Positions 36,848-48,544 are shown, counted from the stretch's first letter. The stretch: DNA of 64,000 bases from Leptospira semungkisensis (GCF_004770055.1 NZ_RQEP01000016.1:1-64000); one strand, 5' to 3'. Notes: generated from the sequence alone by a model not told the origin. Translations and numbers: made by a program.

Positions 36848-39625
36848 TTAGGCTGAATACGCGTCGGAAACGAGTTGTTCTTGTTGCTGAGTATGCACCT
36901 TCATGTGACCGGCGGCAGGGCTCGCAGATTCCTTTCTTCCTGCATATTTCAGCTTCTGGCCGGATGGAAGTACATCTTCGAACCTGTCTCGTACGAATGT
37001 CCAAGCACCTTGATTCTTAGGCTCTTCCTGACACCAAACAATGGTTTTAGCGTTCTTATAAGTCTTGAACACTTCTTCGATCGCATTCGCAGGGAAAGGA
37101 TATACTTGTTCCACACGGATAAGAGCGGTGTTCTGCACCTTATTCTCTTCTCTGTATTTAAGAAGATCATAATATACTTTTCCGAAGCTGAAGATCACCT
37201 TCTCCACTTTGTCCGCTTTCAGATCTCCGCTATCAGGAAGAACTTCTCTAAACGCACCTTTTAGAAGGTCTTCGATCGGAGAAAGAGCTCCTGGGAAACG
37301 GAGTAGTGATTTAGGAGTGAAGATGATAAGAGGCTTACGGAAATTTCTGAGGATTTGTCTGCGGAGCAAATGGAAATATTGAGCCGCATTCGTACAGTTC
37401 GCTACCTGCATGTTATTGTCCGCACAAAGCTGTAGGAATCTTTCAATTCTTCCGGAGCTATGCTCAGGTCCCTGTCCTTCATATCCATGAGGAAGAAGAA
37501 CTGTCAAACCGGACATCCTTTGCCATTTCACTTCCGAGCTGGAGAGGAATTGGTCAAAGATCACTTGGGTATTATTCGCGAAGTCCCCGAACTGAGCCTC
37601 CCAAAGAACAAGAGCACTCGGATCAGATAGAGAATATCCGTATTCAAAACCTAAGACGGAAAACTCAGACAAGGAAGAGTTCACTACTTCTGCCTTGGCT
37701 TGTTTTTCAGAGATATGGTTCAAACCGATATACTTGTCGCCTGTATTAATATCTACTAGAACCGCATGTCTATGGGAGAAGGTTCCGCGCTGGCTGTCCT
37801 GACCGGAAAGACGAACTCTAAATCCGTTTTCCAGAATAGAACCGAAAGAAAGCGCTTCTGCCATTCCATAATCCAGAGGAATTTTTCCTTCCGCCATTTC
37901 CTTTCTGCTCTGAAGTAGCTTCACGAGTTTTGGATTCGGAGTAAAACCATCTGGAACAGTGGTGATCGCTTTTACGATACGATCGATCTGCTCTCCAAGA
38001 AGAGTAGTGGCAGTCCCGCTATCCAAAGGCTCTTTGGAATACTTAGACCAAACACCTTGCATGGTGTCCACTTTCATCTTGATGTCCTGCTCTTTGGCTC
38101 TTTGGAAGGAATCTTCCAGACCTTGAGTGGATCCGTTCTTAATGAAATCTAGTTCGTCTTGGGTGATGTCCCCGTCTCCCACGAGCTTCTTCTCATACAA
38201 TTGAGCAGTTGGAAGATGGTTCTTGATGATGGAATACATCTTAGGCTGAGTGAATGCAGGTTCGTCGGTCTCGTTATGGCCCAATCTACGATAGCAGATC
38301 AGATCTATAATAAAGTCTTTCTTGAACTTCTGACGATATTCCATTCCGAGCTTAGTAACTCGGTACACCGCTTCCGGATCGTCTCCGTTTACGTGAACGA
38401 TCGGGATCTGATATCCTTTTGCAAGGTCAGTTGCGTATAACGTGGATCTAGATTCATTCGGAAGGGTCGTAAATCCGATTTGGTTATTGATAACGATGTG
38501 AAAGGTTCCGCCTGTTGTATATCCGTCCAGGTTCATTAAGTTAATGGTCTCGGCCACAACTCCCTGTCCTGCAAAAGCTGCGTCTCCATGAATGGTGATC
38601 GGCATGAATTTTGCGCGATCCTGATCCCCGTACTGCTCTTGTCTAGCACGAACGGAACCGGTTACAACCGGATTCACTGCTTCCAAGTGGCTCGGGTTGA
38701 ATGCTAGAGAAAGTTTCACTTCTTTTCCACTAGCAGTCATTTTGCTATTAGAATAACCCAAGTGATATTTTACGTCGGCATAACTCTGAGCGTTTTTATC
38801 CGCTTTCTCTTCGAATTCAGCGAATACCAAAGAGGCGGGCTTCTCGATCACGTTCACAAGTACGTTCAAACGACCTCTATGCGCCATACCGATCACAAGT
38901 CCGTCCATTTTGAAACGTCCTGCTTCTTCGATAATAGTATCGAGCATAGGGATCATGCTTTCTCCTCCTTCTAAGGAGAAGCGTTTCTTACCCACATATT
39001 TCTTAGCGAGGAATGTCTCGAAATGATCCGCTTGGAAGAGTTTCTCAAACAGTCTCAAACGAATGCTCTTAGGAAGAGGAGCATGGAATTCAGCGGACTC
39101 AACTTGCTGTTGGAGCCACTCTCTTTCCACGTCGTTTACCAAATAATACTGCTCGTATCCTACTGTGCTGCAATAAGTCTTCTCGAACCAGGAGACCACA
39201 TCTCTCAACTTCGCTCTTGCAAGAGAAGGATTCTGCGTGTCGACTACTGTGTCTAGATCTGCATTGGTAAGATTGCCTAACTTTGAATCGATAAAATTGC
39301 GGTTTGGCTTAAAGATACCAAGTGGATCCAAGTTTGCAGCCAAGTGACCTTGCCTGCGGTACGCGTTGAGTAAGTTGATGATCCCCATCTCTCGGATGGA
39401 GCCGGCTTGCGCATCGGTAAAAGAAGTAGAAACGGCACCCTTTCCGTTCCCATTTCCATTGCCGTTGGAGCCGTTCTGAGAAGACACTCCGTTAGTCTCT
39501 ACTTCTTGGAAGAAGAGGGACCATTCTCTATCAAGAGAGTTCGGATCCTTCTTAAACTTTTCGTAAAGTTCTTCGAGAAGCGCCCCGTTCTCTCCGTATA
39601 ATGCCATCAATTGTTCGATTTTCAT
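36848..39625 (-). CDS. sucA: 2-oxoglutarate dehydrogenase E1
   Basis: A 925-aa thiamine-diphosphate enzyme, the first subunit of the TCA-cycle 2-oxoglutarate dehydrogenase complex, decarboxylating 2-oxoglutarate and transferring the succinyl group to lipoyl-E2. Recognisable segments: N-terminal E2-binding start ([20 protein letters not shown]), a linker rich in Asn/Gly, [30 protein letters not shown] and NNQIGFTT in the ThDP domain, and C-terminal [21 protein letters not shown]. Length is typical. It is third in the order E2-E3-E1, starting 16 bp after lpdA. Confidence 0.96.
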   Translation of the reverse strand: MKIEQLMALYGENGALLEELYEKFKKDPNSLDREWSLFFQEVETNGVSSQNGSNGNGNGNGKGAVSTSFTDAQAGSIREMGIINLLNAYRRQGHLAANLDPLGIFKPNRNFIDSKLGNLTNADLDTVVDTQNPSLARAKLRDVVSWFEKTYCSTVGYEQYYLVNDVEREWLQQQVESAEFHAPLPKSIRLRLFEKLFQADHFETFLAKKYVGKKRFSLEGGESMIPMLDTIIEEAGRFKMDGLVIGMAHRGRLNVLVNVIEKPASLVFAEFEEKADKNAQSYADVKYHLGYSNSKMTASGKEVKLSLAFNPSHLEAVNPVVTGSVRARQEQYGDQDRAKFMPITIHGDAAFAGQGVVAETINLMNLDGYTTGGTFHIVINNQIGFTTLPNESRSTLYATDLAKGYQIPIVHVNGDDPEAVYRVTKLGMEYRQKFKKDFIIDLICYRRLGHNETDEPAFTQPKMYSIIKNHLPTAQLYEKKLVGDGDITQDELDFIKNGSTQGLEDSFQRAKEQDIKMKVDTMQGVWSKYSKEPLDSGTATTLLGEQIDRIVKAITTVPDGFTPNPKLVKLLQSRKEMAEGKIPLDYGMAEALSFGSILENGFRVRLSGQDSQRGTFSHRHAVLVDINTGDKYIGLNHISEKQAKAEVVNSSLSEFSVLGFEYGYSLSDPSALVLWEAQFGDFANNTQVIFDQFLSSSEVKWQRMSGLTVLLPHGYEGQGPEHSSGRIERFLQLCADNNMQVANCTNAAQYFHLLRRQILRNFRKPLIIFTPKSLLRFPGALSPIEDLLKGAFREVLPDSGDLKADKVEKVIFSFGKVYYDLLKYREENKVQNTALIRVEQVYPFPANAIEEVFKTYKNAKTIVWCQEEPKNQGAWTFVRDRFEDVLPSGQKLKYAGRKESASPAAGHMKVHTQQQEQLVSDAYSA

Positions 39626-39641
39626 GACCGGATCTCCCCTA

Positions 39642-41045
39642 TTAGGCGTGAATCGCCCATTTATCGACGGCCATCGCCGCCTCTTTTACAACTTCAGCCA
39701 GTGTCGGGTGAGCATGGAAGGAACGGGCAAGATCTTCTGCCGAGGCTCCGAACTCCACTGCGACCGCAAGCTCTGCAATCATATCAGATGCTCTTGGTCC
39801 GAATACCAAAGCTCCCAATACTTTATCAGTTTTCTTATCGGCTAAAATTTTAACTTGGCCTTCCGCTTCGTTCATTGCCTTAGCTCTCGCGTTCGGCTTA
39901 AATAATGACTTACCAACTTTGTATTCTATACCGGCAGCCTTGAGCTCTTCTTCGCCCTTGCCTACCCAAGCCATCTCAGGCCAGATATAGATGATGAAAG
40001 GAACAGCATTGTAGTTCACATGTCCGGATTGGCCTGCGATAAGTTCCGCGAGAGCAACGCCTTCTTCTTCGGCCTTATGAGCAAGCATAGGTCCGTCGAT
40101 CACATCACCGATCGCATAGATGCCAGGAACGTTTGTGCGGAAATGAGAATCCACCTTGATCCTTTTTCTCTCTGTTAATTCGACCCCCGCTGCATCCAAA
40201 CCGATCCCATCAATAAATGGTCTGCGGCCCACAGCGACTAAAACAACATCAGCGTCTAGCTCGGATTCTTTGCCGTCCGGAGCTGCAATCTTCACTTTTG
40301 CGCCTGTTTTGGAAGTAGTTGCTCCCAAAACCTTATGCTCGAAGAGGAAATTGAACCCTTGTGATTCTAAACTTCTCTGGATCAAACTTCCAAAAGAGCG
40401 ATCCACGTTGGGAATAATGCCTGGAAGAAGTTCCACAACTGTGACCTCGGAACCCAGACGAGCCCATACGGAACCCAATTCCAGACCGATCACACCTGCA
40501 CCTATAATAACAAGTTTCTTAGGAATACTTCTCAGATCGATCGCATGGTCGGAAGTGATGATCGTCTTTCCATCCATTGGAAGACCAGGAATATCGATCG
40601 GAACGGAACCGGTTGCGAGAACGATATGCTTCGCAGAAAGGACTTCTTTCTTACCGTCGACCAAAGCGACTTCTACCTGGCCGCCTCCGAGTAATTTTCC
40701 AAAACCCTCGTAGCGAGTGATCTTGTTCTTTTTCATGAGGTAGTCTACACCGTCGGTGACTTCCTTCACTACTCCATTCTTGCGCTCCATAAGCTTGTTC
40801 AGGTCGAGGGTAACTTTTCCAACTCCGATCCCATGAACGTCTGCCTTATGAAGTATCTTATGATATTCTTCAGAAGAATCCAAAAGAGCCTTGGAAGGGA
40901 TGCAACCTACGTTCAAGCAGGTTCCTCCCAAGGTTTTTCTTTTCTCGATGATCCCGGTCTTAAGACCGAGTTGCGCTGAACGGATCGCGTTTACATAGCC
41001 TCCAGGGCCCGATCCGATCACTAATACGTCGTATTGTTCCGCCAT
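39642..41045 (-). CDS. lpdA: Dihydrolipoyl dehydrogenase (E3)
   Basis: A 467-aa FAD disulfide oxidoreductase that re-oxidises dihydrolipoyl-E2 and reduces NAD. Seen: FAD motif [13 protein letters not shown], the redox-active disulfide [16 protein letters not shown], the NAD motif [20 protein letters not shown], and the C-terminal [13 protein letters not shown] with the active-site His-Glu dyad. It lies between sucB (15 bp upstream) and sucA. It could also serve pyruvate dehydrogenase or glycine cleavage. Confidence 0.96.
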   Translation of the reverse strand: MAEQYDVLVIGSGPGGYVNAIRSAQLGLKTGIIEKRKTLGGTCLNVGCIPSKALLDSSEEYHKILHKADVHGIGVGKVTLDLNKLMERKNGVVKEVTDGVDYLMKKNKITRYEGFGKLLGGGQVEVALVDGKKEVLSAKHIVLATGSVPIDIPGLPMDGKTIITSDHAIDLRSIPKKLVIIGAGVIGLELGSVWARLGSEVTVVELLPGIIPNVDRSFGSLIQRSLESQGFNFLFEHKVLGATTSKTGAKVKIAAPDGKESELDADVVLVAVGRRPFIDGIGLDAAGVELTERKRIKVDSHFRTNVPGIYAIGDVIDGPMLAHKAEEEGVALAELIAGQSGHVNYNAVPFIIYIWPEMAWVGKGEEELKAAGIEYKVGKSLFKPNARAKAMNEAEGQVKILADKKTDKVLGALVFGPRASDMIAELAVAVEFGASAEDLARSFHAHPTLAEVVKEAAMAVDKWAIHA

Positions 41046-41060
41046 ATATATTAGACTTCC

Positions 41061-42311
41061 TTAAACATCCAAAAGAAGGCGAGTCGGATCTTCGATCGCT
41101 TCTTTTACTTTCACGAGGAAGGTAACTGCTTCTTTTCCGTCCACGACCCTATGGTCATAAGAAAGAGCCACATACATCATAGGTCGGATCACGATCTGAT
41201 CGTTCACTACTACTGCACGTTTTACGATATTATGAAGTCCTAAGATACCGCTCTGAGGAGGATTGAGGATAGGAGTAGACATCATAGAACCGTAGATCCC
41301 TCCGTTAGAGATCGTAAAGGTTCCACCTTCCATATCGGAGAGGTCGATCTTTCCATCCTTCACCTTGTTCGCGAGCCTTACGATCTCGGATTCAATCTGA
41401 GCAAAAGTCAAAAGATCGGAATCCCTAACGATAGGAACAACGAGTCCCTTAGGACCACCGACAGCAACGCCTATATCATAATAATTCTTATAGACCAGAT
41501 CTGTTCCTCTGATCTCCGCATTGATCGCAGGAACATGCTTAAGCGCTCCAATCACCGCCTTGGTGAAGAAGCTCATGAATCCCAGACCTACGTTATGAGC
41601 GTCTTTGAACTTGTCTTTGTACTTATTACGAAGATCCATGACCGCACTCATATCTACTTCATTAAAAGTAGTGAGGTGAGCCGCGTTATGCTGTGCTGAA
41701 ACCAAACGATTCGCGATCGTCTGGCGCAGTTTGGTCATAGGAACTATATTTTCTCTTGGAAGATTTCCTCTAGAAGCAGCAGGTACCGCTTTAGGAATTT
41801 CAGGAGAAGGTGCGGACTTAGCGACTGCAGGTGCTGCGGAAACCGCAGGTGCAGATTGTTTATTTGCGATTGCGTTTAACACATCTTCTTTCGTGATTTG
41901 TCCGTTCTTACCGGAGCCAGAAATAGAAGCAGGATTTAATCCGTTATCATCTATCAATTTTCGAACAGCAGGAGGAAGTGTATCGTTCTGCGCCTGGCTG
42001 CTTGTGTTAGTTGGTGCTGTATTCGTTGAGGAAGGAGTGCTGGAAGTAGTAGGAGTGCTTTTTGCTGCAGTAGCGGATGGATCGATCAGACCGATTACTT
42101 CTTTGATCTTGACCGTCTCCCCCGGCTTCTTGTTAATTTTTTGGAGAACACCCGCCGAGGGGGCCGGTACCTCCATGGTCACCTTGTCGGTTTCCAATTC
42201 CACCAGGACCTCGTCCTGTTCTACTCGTTCGCCTTCTTTTTTAACCCAGTTTGCTATTGTTGCTTCCGTAATGGATTCACCCATTTCGGGAACCTTGATC
42301 TCTATCGACAT
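41061..42311 (-). CDS. sucB: Dihydrolipoyl succinyltransferase (E2)
   Basis: A 416-aa E2 subunit: lipoyl domain with the lipoylated Lys in [14 protein letters not shown] (about residues 38-51), a Ser/Thr/Pro/Ala-rich linker, a peripheral subunit-binding domain ([18 protein letters not shown]), a second linker, and the catalytic acyltransferase core ending with [13 protein letters not shown], which carries the active-site His. It starts the operon, with 278 bp upstream that contain the terminator of the PBP gene. Lipoylation may depend on the ligase encoded at 48.9 kb. Confidence 0.95.
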   Translation of the reverse strand: MSIEIKVPEMGESITEATIANWVKKEGERVEQDEVLVELETDKVTMEVPAPSAGVLQKINKKPGETVKIKEVIGLIDPSATAAKSTPTTSSTPSSTNTAPTNTSSQAQNDTLPPAVRKLIDDNGLNPASISGSGKNGQITKEDVLNAIANKQSAPAVSAAPAVAKSAPSPEIPKAVPAASRGNLPRENIVPMTKLRQTIANRLVSAQHNAAHLTTFNEVDMSAVMDLRNKYKDKFKDAHNVGLGFMSFFTKAVIGALKHVPAINAEIRGTDLVYKNYYDIGVAVGGPKGLVVPIVRDSDLLTFAQIESEIVRLANKVKDGKIDLSDMEGGTFTISNGGIYGSMMSTPILNPPQSGILGLHNIVKRAVVVNDQIVIRPMMYVALSYDHRVVDGKEAVTFLVKVKEAIEDPTRLLLDV

Positions 42312-42456
42312 CTTGATCCTACGGAGGTCGGTTTATATAGTCCCGTTCGGAGACCGCCTCCATTTCACTTTCGAAAAGCGGAAATATTCTGTAAAGCGGT
42401 TCTTGGCAAAACCGTGTTTTGGAGGCGTTTTCGGAAAGGATTTTAGATTTGGAGGA

Positions 42457-42488
42457 GAAAAAACAAAAGCCCGAAATTTGTTTCGGGC
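42457..42488 (-). terminator. Rho-independent terminator after the PBP1 gene
   Basis: A perfect 8-bp stem (GCCCGAAA/TTTCGGGC, arms 42469-42476 and 42481-42488) with a 4-base loop. On the minus strand it is followed by TTTTGTTTTTTC, a good U-tract. It lies about 100 bp after the PBP stop codon and isolates that gene from the sucB operon. Confidence 0.85.
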
Positions 42489-42589
42489 CGTCTTCGTTTA
42501 TCAAATATGTCGCGCTTGCAGAGAGGGTTTCAACCCTCCCTTTTAAAGTTTCTCGAATCCTATACTGAAATTCGAAGGCCCTTCCTTCT

Positions 42590-45046
42590 TCAATCCGTCT
42601 TAGGCTTAAACTTGCGTTCCGTTTTTCCGATCTCTTCGTCGCTGATCTGATATTCCAACTGCAGGAATTCACGGAAGTCTATGGACTTATGATGGTCCCT
42701 GTCTCCATCGCATTGACGATTCGGTTGTACTGACTTAGTGACCCCTGCAACAGTGATCGGCTTCAAGGTAAGATTCTGGGTAAGAGGACAAACTCCCGGC
42801 TTAGGAGACAATCCATTATAGGCACAGGTGCCTCCGCTTTGCACTTCGTCCGGCATCGGATCGTTTCCATGTTCGTCCCCGAACTCTGGATAATTTTCCC
42901 CATTATAAAAACGACGGTACATTTTTCCCCAGATAGGAACCGCAAGAACTCCTGCTGCCTGCCCTCTTCCGAGAGAGATGGAACTCTTATCAAAGCCCAA
43001 CCAGATCACCGTAGTCAGCTTAGGATCGAATCCACAATACCATGCATTCGTAAAAGAAGAAGTGGATCCGGTCTTTCCGGCAGCGACTCCCCTATAATTT
43101 CCTTGGTCAGGACTATGAAGACCGTTCGCTGCAGTTCCTCCCATGGCAACCATGGTAAGCATCTTACGAAGAATGTATGCTGTTCCTTCCGTAATGACTT
43201 GGATAGAACCGTCTTCTCTTTCCCGATCTAATTCTGCACGAGCAACAGACTCTTCATTATAGATTACGTTTCCGGATTGATCGATCACATAACGGACTGC
43301 GATCGGGATCACATTCCTTCCCTTATTTGCGATGATGGAATAACCCACTGCCATTTCGTAAGGAGTAAGTTCCGCAATTCCGAGAGCAAGAGCAGGACTC
43401 GCAGGAAATCTACTCTTATCAGCCTTGGTTAAGCGAGATGCAAAATCGATAATTGCATCGGCGCCAGTGCGAAGAAAGACCTGCACGGAAACTATGTTCA
43501 AGGACATAGAAAGAGCCCTGGACAATGGCACCATTCCCTGGAAGTCTCCATCGAAATCCTGAGGAGACCAACCCTCTCCTTCTTCCGTCAATGTAGTAAG
43601 AGGAGCATCCATGATCCCAGTTCCGGAACCGACTACTCTTTCGGAAATTGCAGCACCGTATACGAACGGCTTGAAAGAAGATCCAGTTTGTCTTCGAGCT
43701 TGCACCGCTCTGTTAAACTGGTTCTTAGGAGTGAATTCATAACCACCCACCATCGTTTGGATATACCCGTTGGTATGATCCATGGTGATGGCAGCGCCTT
43801 CTACGTGTAAGTTCTTGCCGAAGACTGCGGATCTTTTTTGGAATTCAGTGAAAGCAGCGGATTCATTGTCCGCAGGAGTCAAAAGGCTCAATACGTCGGC
43901 CGCATCGATTAGCTCTTTTTCTAAAGCCACTCTGAAGTTTGCCTTATCATCCAAACGGCTCACGAAAGTTGGAGCCAATGGAAATAAGGAACCTAAAAAC
44001 CCGTAAATCCCGACAAGGCCTCTGTCCGCGCCACCCGCATAGTTCACGGTAACACCTGAAACTAGATCATCATGTTTTTTGAGAGCTTTACGCAATTCGT
44101 CTTGGGCGATCTCTTGCTTATTCACATCCAGAGTAGTGTAAATCTTTAAGCCGCCGCTATAGATCCTTTCTTCGCCCAATTCTTTTAATAAACGTTGTCT
44201 TACGAATTCAGTAAAATGAGGAGCACGGTTCAGCTTAGTTCCCCAGGTAGATTGAGAAGGAGACTGAGTGATTACGATCGGCCAGTACTTCTCCCAAAAA
44301 TCGTCATGAATCCCTTGGACCTTTTCTGTGGGAACGAAACCTTGGCCGGCCATAAGCTTTAGAACTTCTAAATGTGCTCTCTTAGAAGCCGCAGGATTCT
44401 TGTAAGGGGAATAATCTACAGGAGCCTTGGGCAATCTGGCAAGAAGTGCAGCCTCTGCAACATCCAGATCCGAAACATCCTTATGGAAGTAAACGTCCGC
44501 CGCAGAAGCGAGTCCAGTCGTTCCATGTCCCAAGTATATTAGATTAAAATAAATTTCGAGGATCTCTTCTTTGGAATATTCCTGCTCTATCTGCAGAGTG
44601 AATAGTGCTTCTACGAATTTACGTATGAATGATTTCTTTCTATTGTTCAGTACGGTCTTAGCCAACTGCTGGGTAAGAGTGGAACCACCCTGTTTGATCC
44701 TTCCGGAGATCACGTTCACCACTGCAGCTCTCATGATCGCAGAAAAATCTATCCCGAAGTGATTGAAGAAATTATTATCCTCCACAGAAAGGAAGGCCTG
44801 GACTACATGAGGAGGAATGTCCTGGTATTTTAAAAGCTGCTGCTTGTGGCGATACAGCTCAGCAAATACGATCCCGTTATTATCATAAAGACGAGTAGGA
44901 GTGGTCGGCTGATAAGAAGCAAGAATTGCAAGCTCTCCCCCTTCGTCCACTTCCGAAAGAATGTAACCGAAAAGCAAACCCCCAAATAATGCGAGTCCTA
45001 AGAGCGCTTTAACTGCCCAGTGAATTCCGTTGCTAAATAGATTCAT
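42590..45046 (-). CDS. Class A penicillin-binding protein (PBP1A-like)
   Basis: An 818-aa bifunctional peptidoglycan synthase. One N-terminal TM helix; glycosyltransferase (GT51) domain with [12 protein letters not shown] (catalytic Glu) and [13 protein letters not shown]; transpeptidase domain with [11 protein letters not shown] (catalytic Ser), SLN in [10 protein letters not shown] and [12 protein letters not shown]. The C-terminal 80 residues contain several Cys and charged residues and are not recognised as a domain. It polymerises and cross-links glycan strands in the periplasm. Its start overlaps the stop of the MBL-fold gene upstream by 4 bases, suggesting coupling. Confidence 0.92.
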   Translation of the reverse strand: MNLFSNGIHWAVKALLGLALFGGLLFGYILSEVDEGGELAILASYQPTTPTRLYDNNGIVFAELYRHKQQLLKYQDIPPHVVQAFLSVEDNNFFNHFGIDFSAIMRAAVVNVISGRIKQGGSTLTQQLAKTVLNNRKKSFIRKFVEALFTLQIEQEYSKEEILEIYFNLIYLGHGTTGLASAADVYFHKDVSDLDVAEAALLARLPKAPVDYSPYKNPAASKRAHLEVLKLMAGQGFVPTEKVQGIHDDFWEKYWPIVITQSPSQSTWGTKLNRAPHFTEFVRQRLLKELGEERIYSGGLKIYTTLDVNKQEIAQDELRKALKKHDDLVSGVTVNYAGGADRGLVGIYGFLGSLFPLAPTFVSRLDDKANFRVALEKELIDAADVLSLLTPADNESAAFTEFQKRSAVFGKNLHVEGAAITMDHTNGYIQTMVGGYEFTPKNQFNRAVQARRQTGSSFKPFVYGAAISERVVGSGTGIMDAPLTTLTEEGEGWSPQDFDGDFQGMVPLSRALSMSLNIVSVQVFLRTGADAIIDFASRLTKADKSRFPASPALALGIAELTPYEMAVGYSIIANKGRNVIPIAVRYVIDQSGNVIYNEESVARAELDREREDGSIQVITEGTAYILRKMLTMVAMGGTAANGLHSPDQGNYRGVAAGKTGSTSSFTNAWYCGFDPKLTTVIWLGFDKSSISLGRGQAAGVLAVPIWGKMYRRFYNGENYPEFGDEHGNDPMPDEVQSGGTCAYNGLSPKPGVCPLTQNLTLKPITVAGVTKSVQPNRQCDGDRDHHKSIDFREFLQLEYQISDEEIGKTERKFKPKTD

Positions 45047-45996
45047 ACAAGTTCGAATTTCATTCCTTCTCTAGCCAGGACGATGGAAAGGTCCTTAGCT
45101 CCAAGATTCTCAGCATGGGTTTTGGCGTCATCCAAGATGATGGCTAAAATTTCGTCCGAATACGCTGGTTCATGGTGGGTCAAAGCCAAGGTTTTCACTT
45201 CCCAGGAAGAAGCGCAGTTGACTGCCATCGTGTAGGCAGTATGACCCCAATCGAATTTTTGAAAGGATTCGTCCAAGGTGTACTGCGCATCCAAAACCAA
45301 AAGATCCGCTCCTTGAAAGAAAGGTTTCTGTTCCTGGATCAAAGGAAAATCTTCCCCATTGTATTCTGCGTCGGTGGCGAAAATAAAACTTTTGCCGGCC
45401 TCCGTGAATTTATAGGCGATGGAGCCTCCCGGATGTTTGAGAGGAAGCCATTCTATTTTCACTCCTCCGATCTCCAGATTTTCTCCCTTCTTCAAATGAT
45501 GAAAACTTCTCTCGGAACCAAAATGATCGAAATGGATGGGAAAGAATCTAGGATCTTGCTGGTATTTCAATCTTTCTGGAAGATCTGCAAGCGGGGAATG
45601 GAATACGAATTTATTTCCGGGAATATAGAGAGGCTTGAAAAAAGGGATCCCATGAATATGATCCCAATGAGTATGAGTGAAGAAGACGGAGGCCTCTCCT
45701 TGCCCTTTGCCGAATTTTTCTCGGTCTAGATCTTCTCCCAGGACCCTTGCTCCTGTTCCCAAATCCACGATCAATTCCGCGCCGGTAGAAGATCGGATCC
45801 GAACGCAGGTAGTATTTCCGCCCACTACATAATTTAGAGGTTCCGGCAAATGATCGAACCATTCTTCCGGAGAAGTATATGCCTTTCCTTCGGATTTGGC
45901 AGCCAATCTAAGGATAGAAATTACTTTTTCCTTGTATTCCTGGTTCGATAAGGGGGAAGGGATCGAACCTCTGACTCCATACAAAAAAATTTCCAT
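45043..45996 (-). CDS. MBL-fold metal-dependent hydrolase
   Basis: A 317-aa protein from the ATG at 45996 ([15 protein letters not shown], matching the family N-terminus; the frame is open to 46044). Metallo-beta-lactamase fold with [15 protein letters not shown] (HxHxDH), an Asp in FATDAEY and a late THHEPAYSD. The start FxGxRGSxPxP with GGNTTCVRI is the pattern of the PhnP/cyclic-phosphodiesterase-like branch, whose members cleave cyclic nucleotides, cyclic phosphates or RNA. The exact substrate is unknown. Its stop overlaps the PBP1 start by ATGA. No clear ribosome binding site. Confidence 0.83.
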   Translation of the reverse strand: MEIFLYGVRGSIPSPLSNQEYKEKVISILRLAAKSEGKAYTSPEEWFDHLPEPLNYVVGGNTTCVRIRSSTGAELIVDLGTGARVLGEDLDREKFGKGQGEASVFFTHTHWDHIHGIPFFKPLYIPGNKFVFHSPLADLPERLKYQQDPRFFPIHFDHFGSERSFHHLKKGENLEIGGVKIEWLPLKHPGGSIAYKFTEAGKSFIFATDAEYNGEDFPLIQEQKPFFQGADLLVLDAQYTLDESFQKFDWGHTAYTMAVNCASSWEVKTLALTHHEPAYSDEILAIILDDAKTHAENLGAKDLSIVLAREGMKFELV

Positions 45997-46094
45997 CTTG
46001 TAGGAACATTTACTATAGATCATCCCAACTGTCAAAGGAAACAAAATTCGGGATTTGGGTTGTCGTTCGGAAGGAAGAGTTAAAACTAGGGGCG

Positions 46095-46934
46095 ATGGCG
46101 TCTTTCTCTAGCGGATTCGGGATCCAGACCACTTCTATAGTGCGCAGGCTTTTGTTTTTGAATTTCGGGATCTTCGCCGCAGAATTCATCCTGAAACTTG
46201 CTTTTCCCGAATTAGTGCTTAGGCTCTTAGAGATCTTCGGGCTCGTTCCGGAGTTAGTGCTCAGAAAGTTCTTTTTCTGGCAGATCTTCACGTACGGATT
46301 CTTTCATCATCCCACTGCAATCTTTCATCTTCTATTTAGCATGCTCTCTCTTTGGATGTTCGGCTCTAGCCTCGAGTCTCATTGGGGAAGTAAGAATTTT
46401 CTAAAATACTATATGTTCTGTATCTTTGGCGGAGGAGTCGCACCAGTTATCGCTTATCTGATGGGATTCCCACAGGGAGTCGTTCTAGGACTGCTTGCAC
46501 CTCTAGCAGGACTCTTGGTCGCATTCGCATTGATCTGGCCGAATAGAGAGATCTATTTCTGGGGAATTTTTCCGATCAAGGCAAAGTATCTGGTGATCAT
46601 CTTCTTATTGATCCTTGCTGTTTCCGGACTCAGCGCAGGAGTTCCTGTCGCAACCGAGTTAGGAGGAATGGCAGCCGGAGGATTGTATTTCTTATATTAT
46701 ACTAAGTTAAAGTATAGATTCGGGATCAGCCTTCCTAGTTTTTCCTTCTCTCGCTGGAGACAGAAAAGAAAGATGAATCGCTGGCAAGAAGAGATGAAGA
46801 ATCGCGAAAAAGCCAAAGAAGAAGTGGATCGCCTCTTAGAAAAGATCTCTAAGGAAGGAATGAACTCTTTAAATCGGAAAGAGAAGAAATTCCTAAAGGA
46901 CGCCTCTACTAAGTATTACGATCCGGGCGAATAA
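46095..46934 (+). CDS. Rhomboid-like membrane protein lacking catalytic dyad
   Basis: A 279-aa protein with six TM helices and a charged C-terminal tail of about 75 residues. The N-terminal rhomboid hallmarks are present: FFHHPTAIFHLLFSMLSLWMFGSSLESHWG, then a Gly-rich helix. At the position of the catalytic GxSG the sequence reads LGLLAPLAGLL, with no Ser, and the helix-6 His is replaced in ATELGGMAAGGLYF. So it is a rhomboid-fold pseudoprotease (iRhom/derlin-like idea) or DUF1751-type protein rather than an active protease. Divergent from the MBL gene. Confidence 0.72.
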   Translation: MASFSSGFGIQTTSIVRRLLFLNFGIFAAEFILKLAFPELVLRLLEIFGLVPELVLRKFFFWQIFTYGFFHHPTAIFHLLFSMLSLWMFGSSLESHWGSKNFLKYYMFCIFGGGVAPVIAYLMGFPQGVVLGLLAPLAGLLVAFALIWPNREIYFWGIFPIKAKYLVIIFLLILAVSGLSAGVPVATELGGMAAGGLYFLYYTKLKYRFGISLPSFSFSRWRQKRKMNRWQEEMKNREKAKEEVDRLLEKISKEGMNSLNRKEKKFLKDASTKYYDPGE

Positions 46935-46946
46935 GGATCTCTTATT

Positions 46947-46982
46947 TTTTTAAGCGAGCTTTCTCCTAAACTCGCTTAAAAA
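46947..46982. terminator. Hairpin between convergent genes
   Basis: TTTTTAAGCGAG, a 12-base loop and CTCGCTTAAAAA form a perfect 12-bp stem 12 bp after the rhomboid-like gene and 46 bp before the convergent barrel-like gene. The A/T ends of the stem replace a separate U-tract, so it may work weakly in both directions. Confidence 0.5.
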
Positions 46983-47028
46983 GACACCTTTGGAAACCTA
47001 ATCGGAACCTGCTCTTTCCCGGAGATAT

Positions 47029-47856
47029 TCACTCATCTAAAGGAAGAATGTATTGGTATCCGATACGAATCCCTCTGTCGTATGTATTATTCTCTCTCAA
47101 ACCGAAGAGAGCACTGATCGCTATCCTTGAATTTTCTCCTACAAGAATCTGGACTCCCGGATGAAGATTGAATGCATCCGATCTCTGGGAGATGGTTCCT
47201 TCTACAGCTGCACGATATGTGGTTTCCAACAAAAGGATCACTCTCCAATCCGTTTCATAAGAAAGAGTCGCTCCTGCTTCCATATATCTATAGAACTTAT
47301 CCTGGATCGGATCTTGGAAATGAGAATCCGTTTCTCTTTCATATAAACCGTAGGCCTGGAATTTGGTCTTACCGAAATCTAAAGCAAACCCGACCTGGGG
47401 CCTAAGCAGAAGCCAATTCGGATTTCTCTCTCCAGTCCATGGCTGAGAAACCGCAGGACCATAAACGCTCACTCCAGCACCGATGGATAAGATCCCGAAT
47501 CTATAGAATGACTTGAGTCCCGCCTTCCATCTATCCCAGCCACTCCAAGAAGTAGCTTTGGTAGCATACTGATCCACATATCCGTATCCTCCGGAGACAG
47601 AGAAATAATTTCCGAGTTTCAATTCTCCATTTAATGACGCTGTCCTTGTTCTCTCATAGTCGGGAGATCTACTATAATCCGCAGCATCCGCATTCATCAC
47701 GATTATATTATATACCCCGATGGATTGTCCCCAGACCGGATAAGGAAGATAAGCGTTTTTGCCAGAAGAAACAAAGGAAGGAGCAGCAAGCAATTCTCCT
47801 GTCGAGAAGATCGACAGGAGACCGAAACTGAGTAGTATGGTATATAAGGATTTCAT
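47029..47856 (-). CDS. Putative outer-membrane beta-barrel protein
   Basis: A 275-aa protein with a signal peptide (cleavage likely after ELLAAP-type AxA region near residue 25) followed by alternating, aromatic-rich strands: LGNYFSVSGGYGYVDQY, FGILSIGAGVSVYG, KTKFQAYGLYERETD, MEAGATLSYETDWRVILLLETTYRAA, and a C-terminal strand IRIGYQYILPLDE. This is the pattern of an 8-12-strand outer-membrane barrel. Function unknown. It begins 1 bp after the SGNH lipoprotein gene, so both are in one transcript. Confidence 0.65.
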   Translation of the reverse strand: MKSLYTILLSFGLLSIFSTGELLAAPSFVSSGKNAYLPYPVWGQSIGVYNIIVMNADAADYSRSPDYERTRTASLNGELKLGNYFSVSGGYGYVDQYATKATSWSGWDRWKAGLKSFYRFGILSIGAGVSVYGPAVSQPWTGERNPNWLLLRPQVGFALDFGKTKFQAYGLYERETDSHFQDPIQDKFYRYMEAGATLSYETDWRVILLLETTYRAAVEGTISQRSDAFNLHPGVQILVGENSRIAISALFGLRENNTYDRGIRIGYQYILPLDE

Positions 47857-47857
47857 A

Positions 47858-48544
47858 CTACATATATTCCAACCAGAACTCGGGCAATGTCAGCTTCAGA
47901 TAATTGCGGACACGTTCCGAAAGAATTCCGTAACCTTCCGGAGTCAAATGTCCTCCGTCCAAAAGCATTTCAGGATGGATCAGATCTTCCGGATCAACTC
48001 TAGGAACAAAATTTACCTTTGCCTTCATTTCAGTATTGATCATGCTAGCGGCCTCTACCGGCCAAGGAAGCTTGACGTTCCAAGTGTTTAGAGCGATGAT
48101 ATAATCGCAGTGGCTTCTTAGAATTCCTATCGTTTGGACCTGGCGATCGACCGTTGTCTGGACTTCTTCCCAAGTAGGTTCGTAATTGCTCAGGAAATCG
48201 TTTACTCCCCCGTTCAACATACATACCCGATAATGACCGGTATTGTTGATAGCAGCGCTTTGGATCTCTATCGTGCTTCGAACAGGGAAGGCCACCTTAT
48301 ACGTTTGAAAATCGGAAAACTGATCTTCCACCGGCCAAAAGGCGGAAATGCTATCCCCGAATAATGCGAAGGTCGGTTTATATAATTTGTTATTCTTAGA
48401 ATCCTTTTCACCAGGGCTGGTGCAAAAAGATAGAAAGGCCACAAGGAATAAGGCGATAAATTTTCCTGTGGCTCGCAAATAGAGACCGGAGTCCGAATGT
48501 TGATTCGAGAATAGATCTTTTTTATTTATACAATCTATATTCAT
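47858..48544 (-). CDS. SGNH/GDSL hydrolase lipoprotein
   Basis: A 228-aa lipoprotein (lipobox LSFC near residue 42, after a rather long 30-residue N-terminal extension). SGNH catalytic blocks are visible: GDSI (block I Ser), a Gly-containing middle block GGVNDF (block III, Asn) and DGGHLTPEG (block V, Asp and His). Such enzymes are esterases or deacetylases acting on lipids, polysaccharides or acylated glycans; here in the periplasm or at the surface. It precedes the barrel-like gene by 1 bp. Confidence 0.82.
   Translation of the reverse strand: MNIDCINKKDLFSNQHSDSGLYLRATGKFIALFLVAFLSFCTSPGEKDSKNNKLYKPTFALFGDSISAFWPVEDQFSDFQTYKVAFPVRSTIEIQSAAINNTGHYRVCMLNGGVNDFLSNYEPTWEEVQTTVDRQVQTIGILRSHCDYIIALNTWNVKLPWPVEAASMINTEMKAKVNFVPRVDPEDLIHPEMLLDGGHLTPEGYGILSERVRNYLKLTLPEFWLEYM

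Noticed and set aside
40156..40713. 185-codon plus-strand open frame
   Set aside because: Fully antisense to lpdA, which has all its catalytic motifs; typical shadow frame.
41731..42546. 271-codon plus-strand open frame
   Set aside because: It lies antisense to sucB and the sucB leader; its product is low-complexity Ala/Gly/Val/Ser/Phe and mirrors the Ala/Pro/Thr-rich linker codons of SucB. No domain or ribosome binding site.
42319..42672. 117-codon minus-strand frame at the end of the PBP1 gene
   Set aside because: Overlaps the PBP1 3' end in another frame and runs across the terminator hairpin at 42469-42488.
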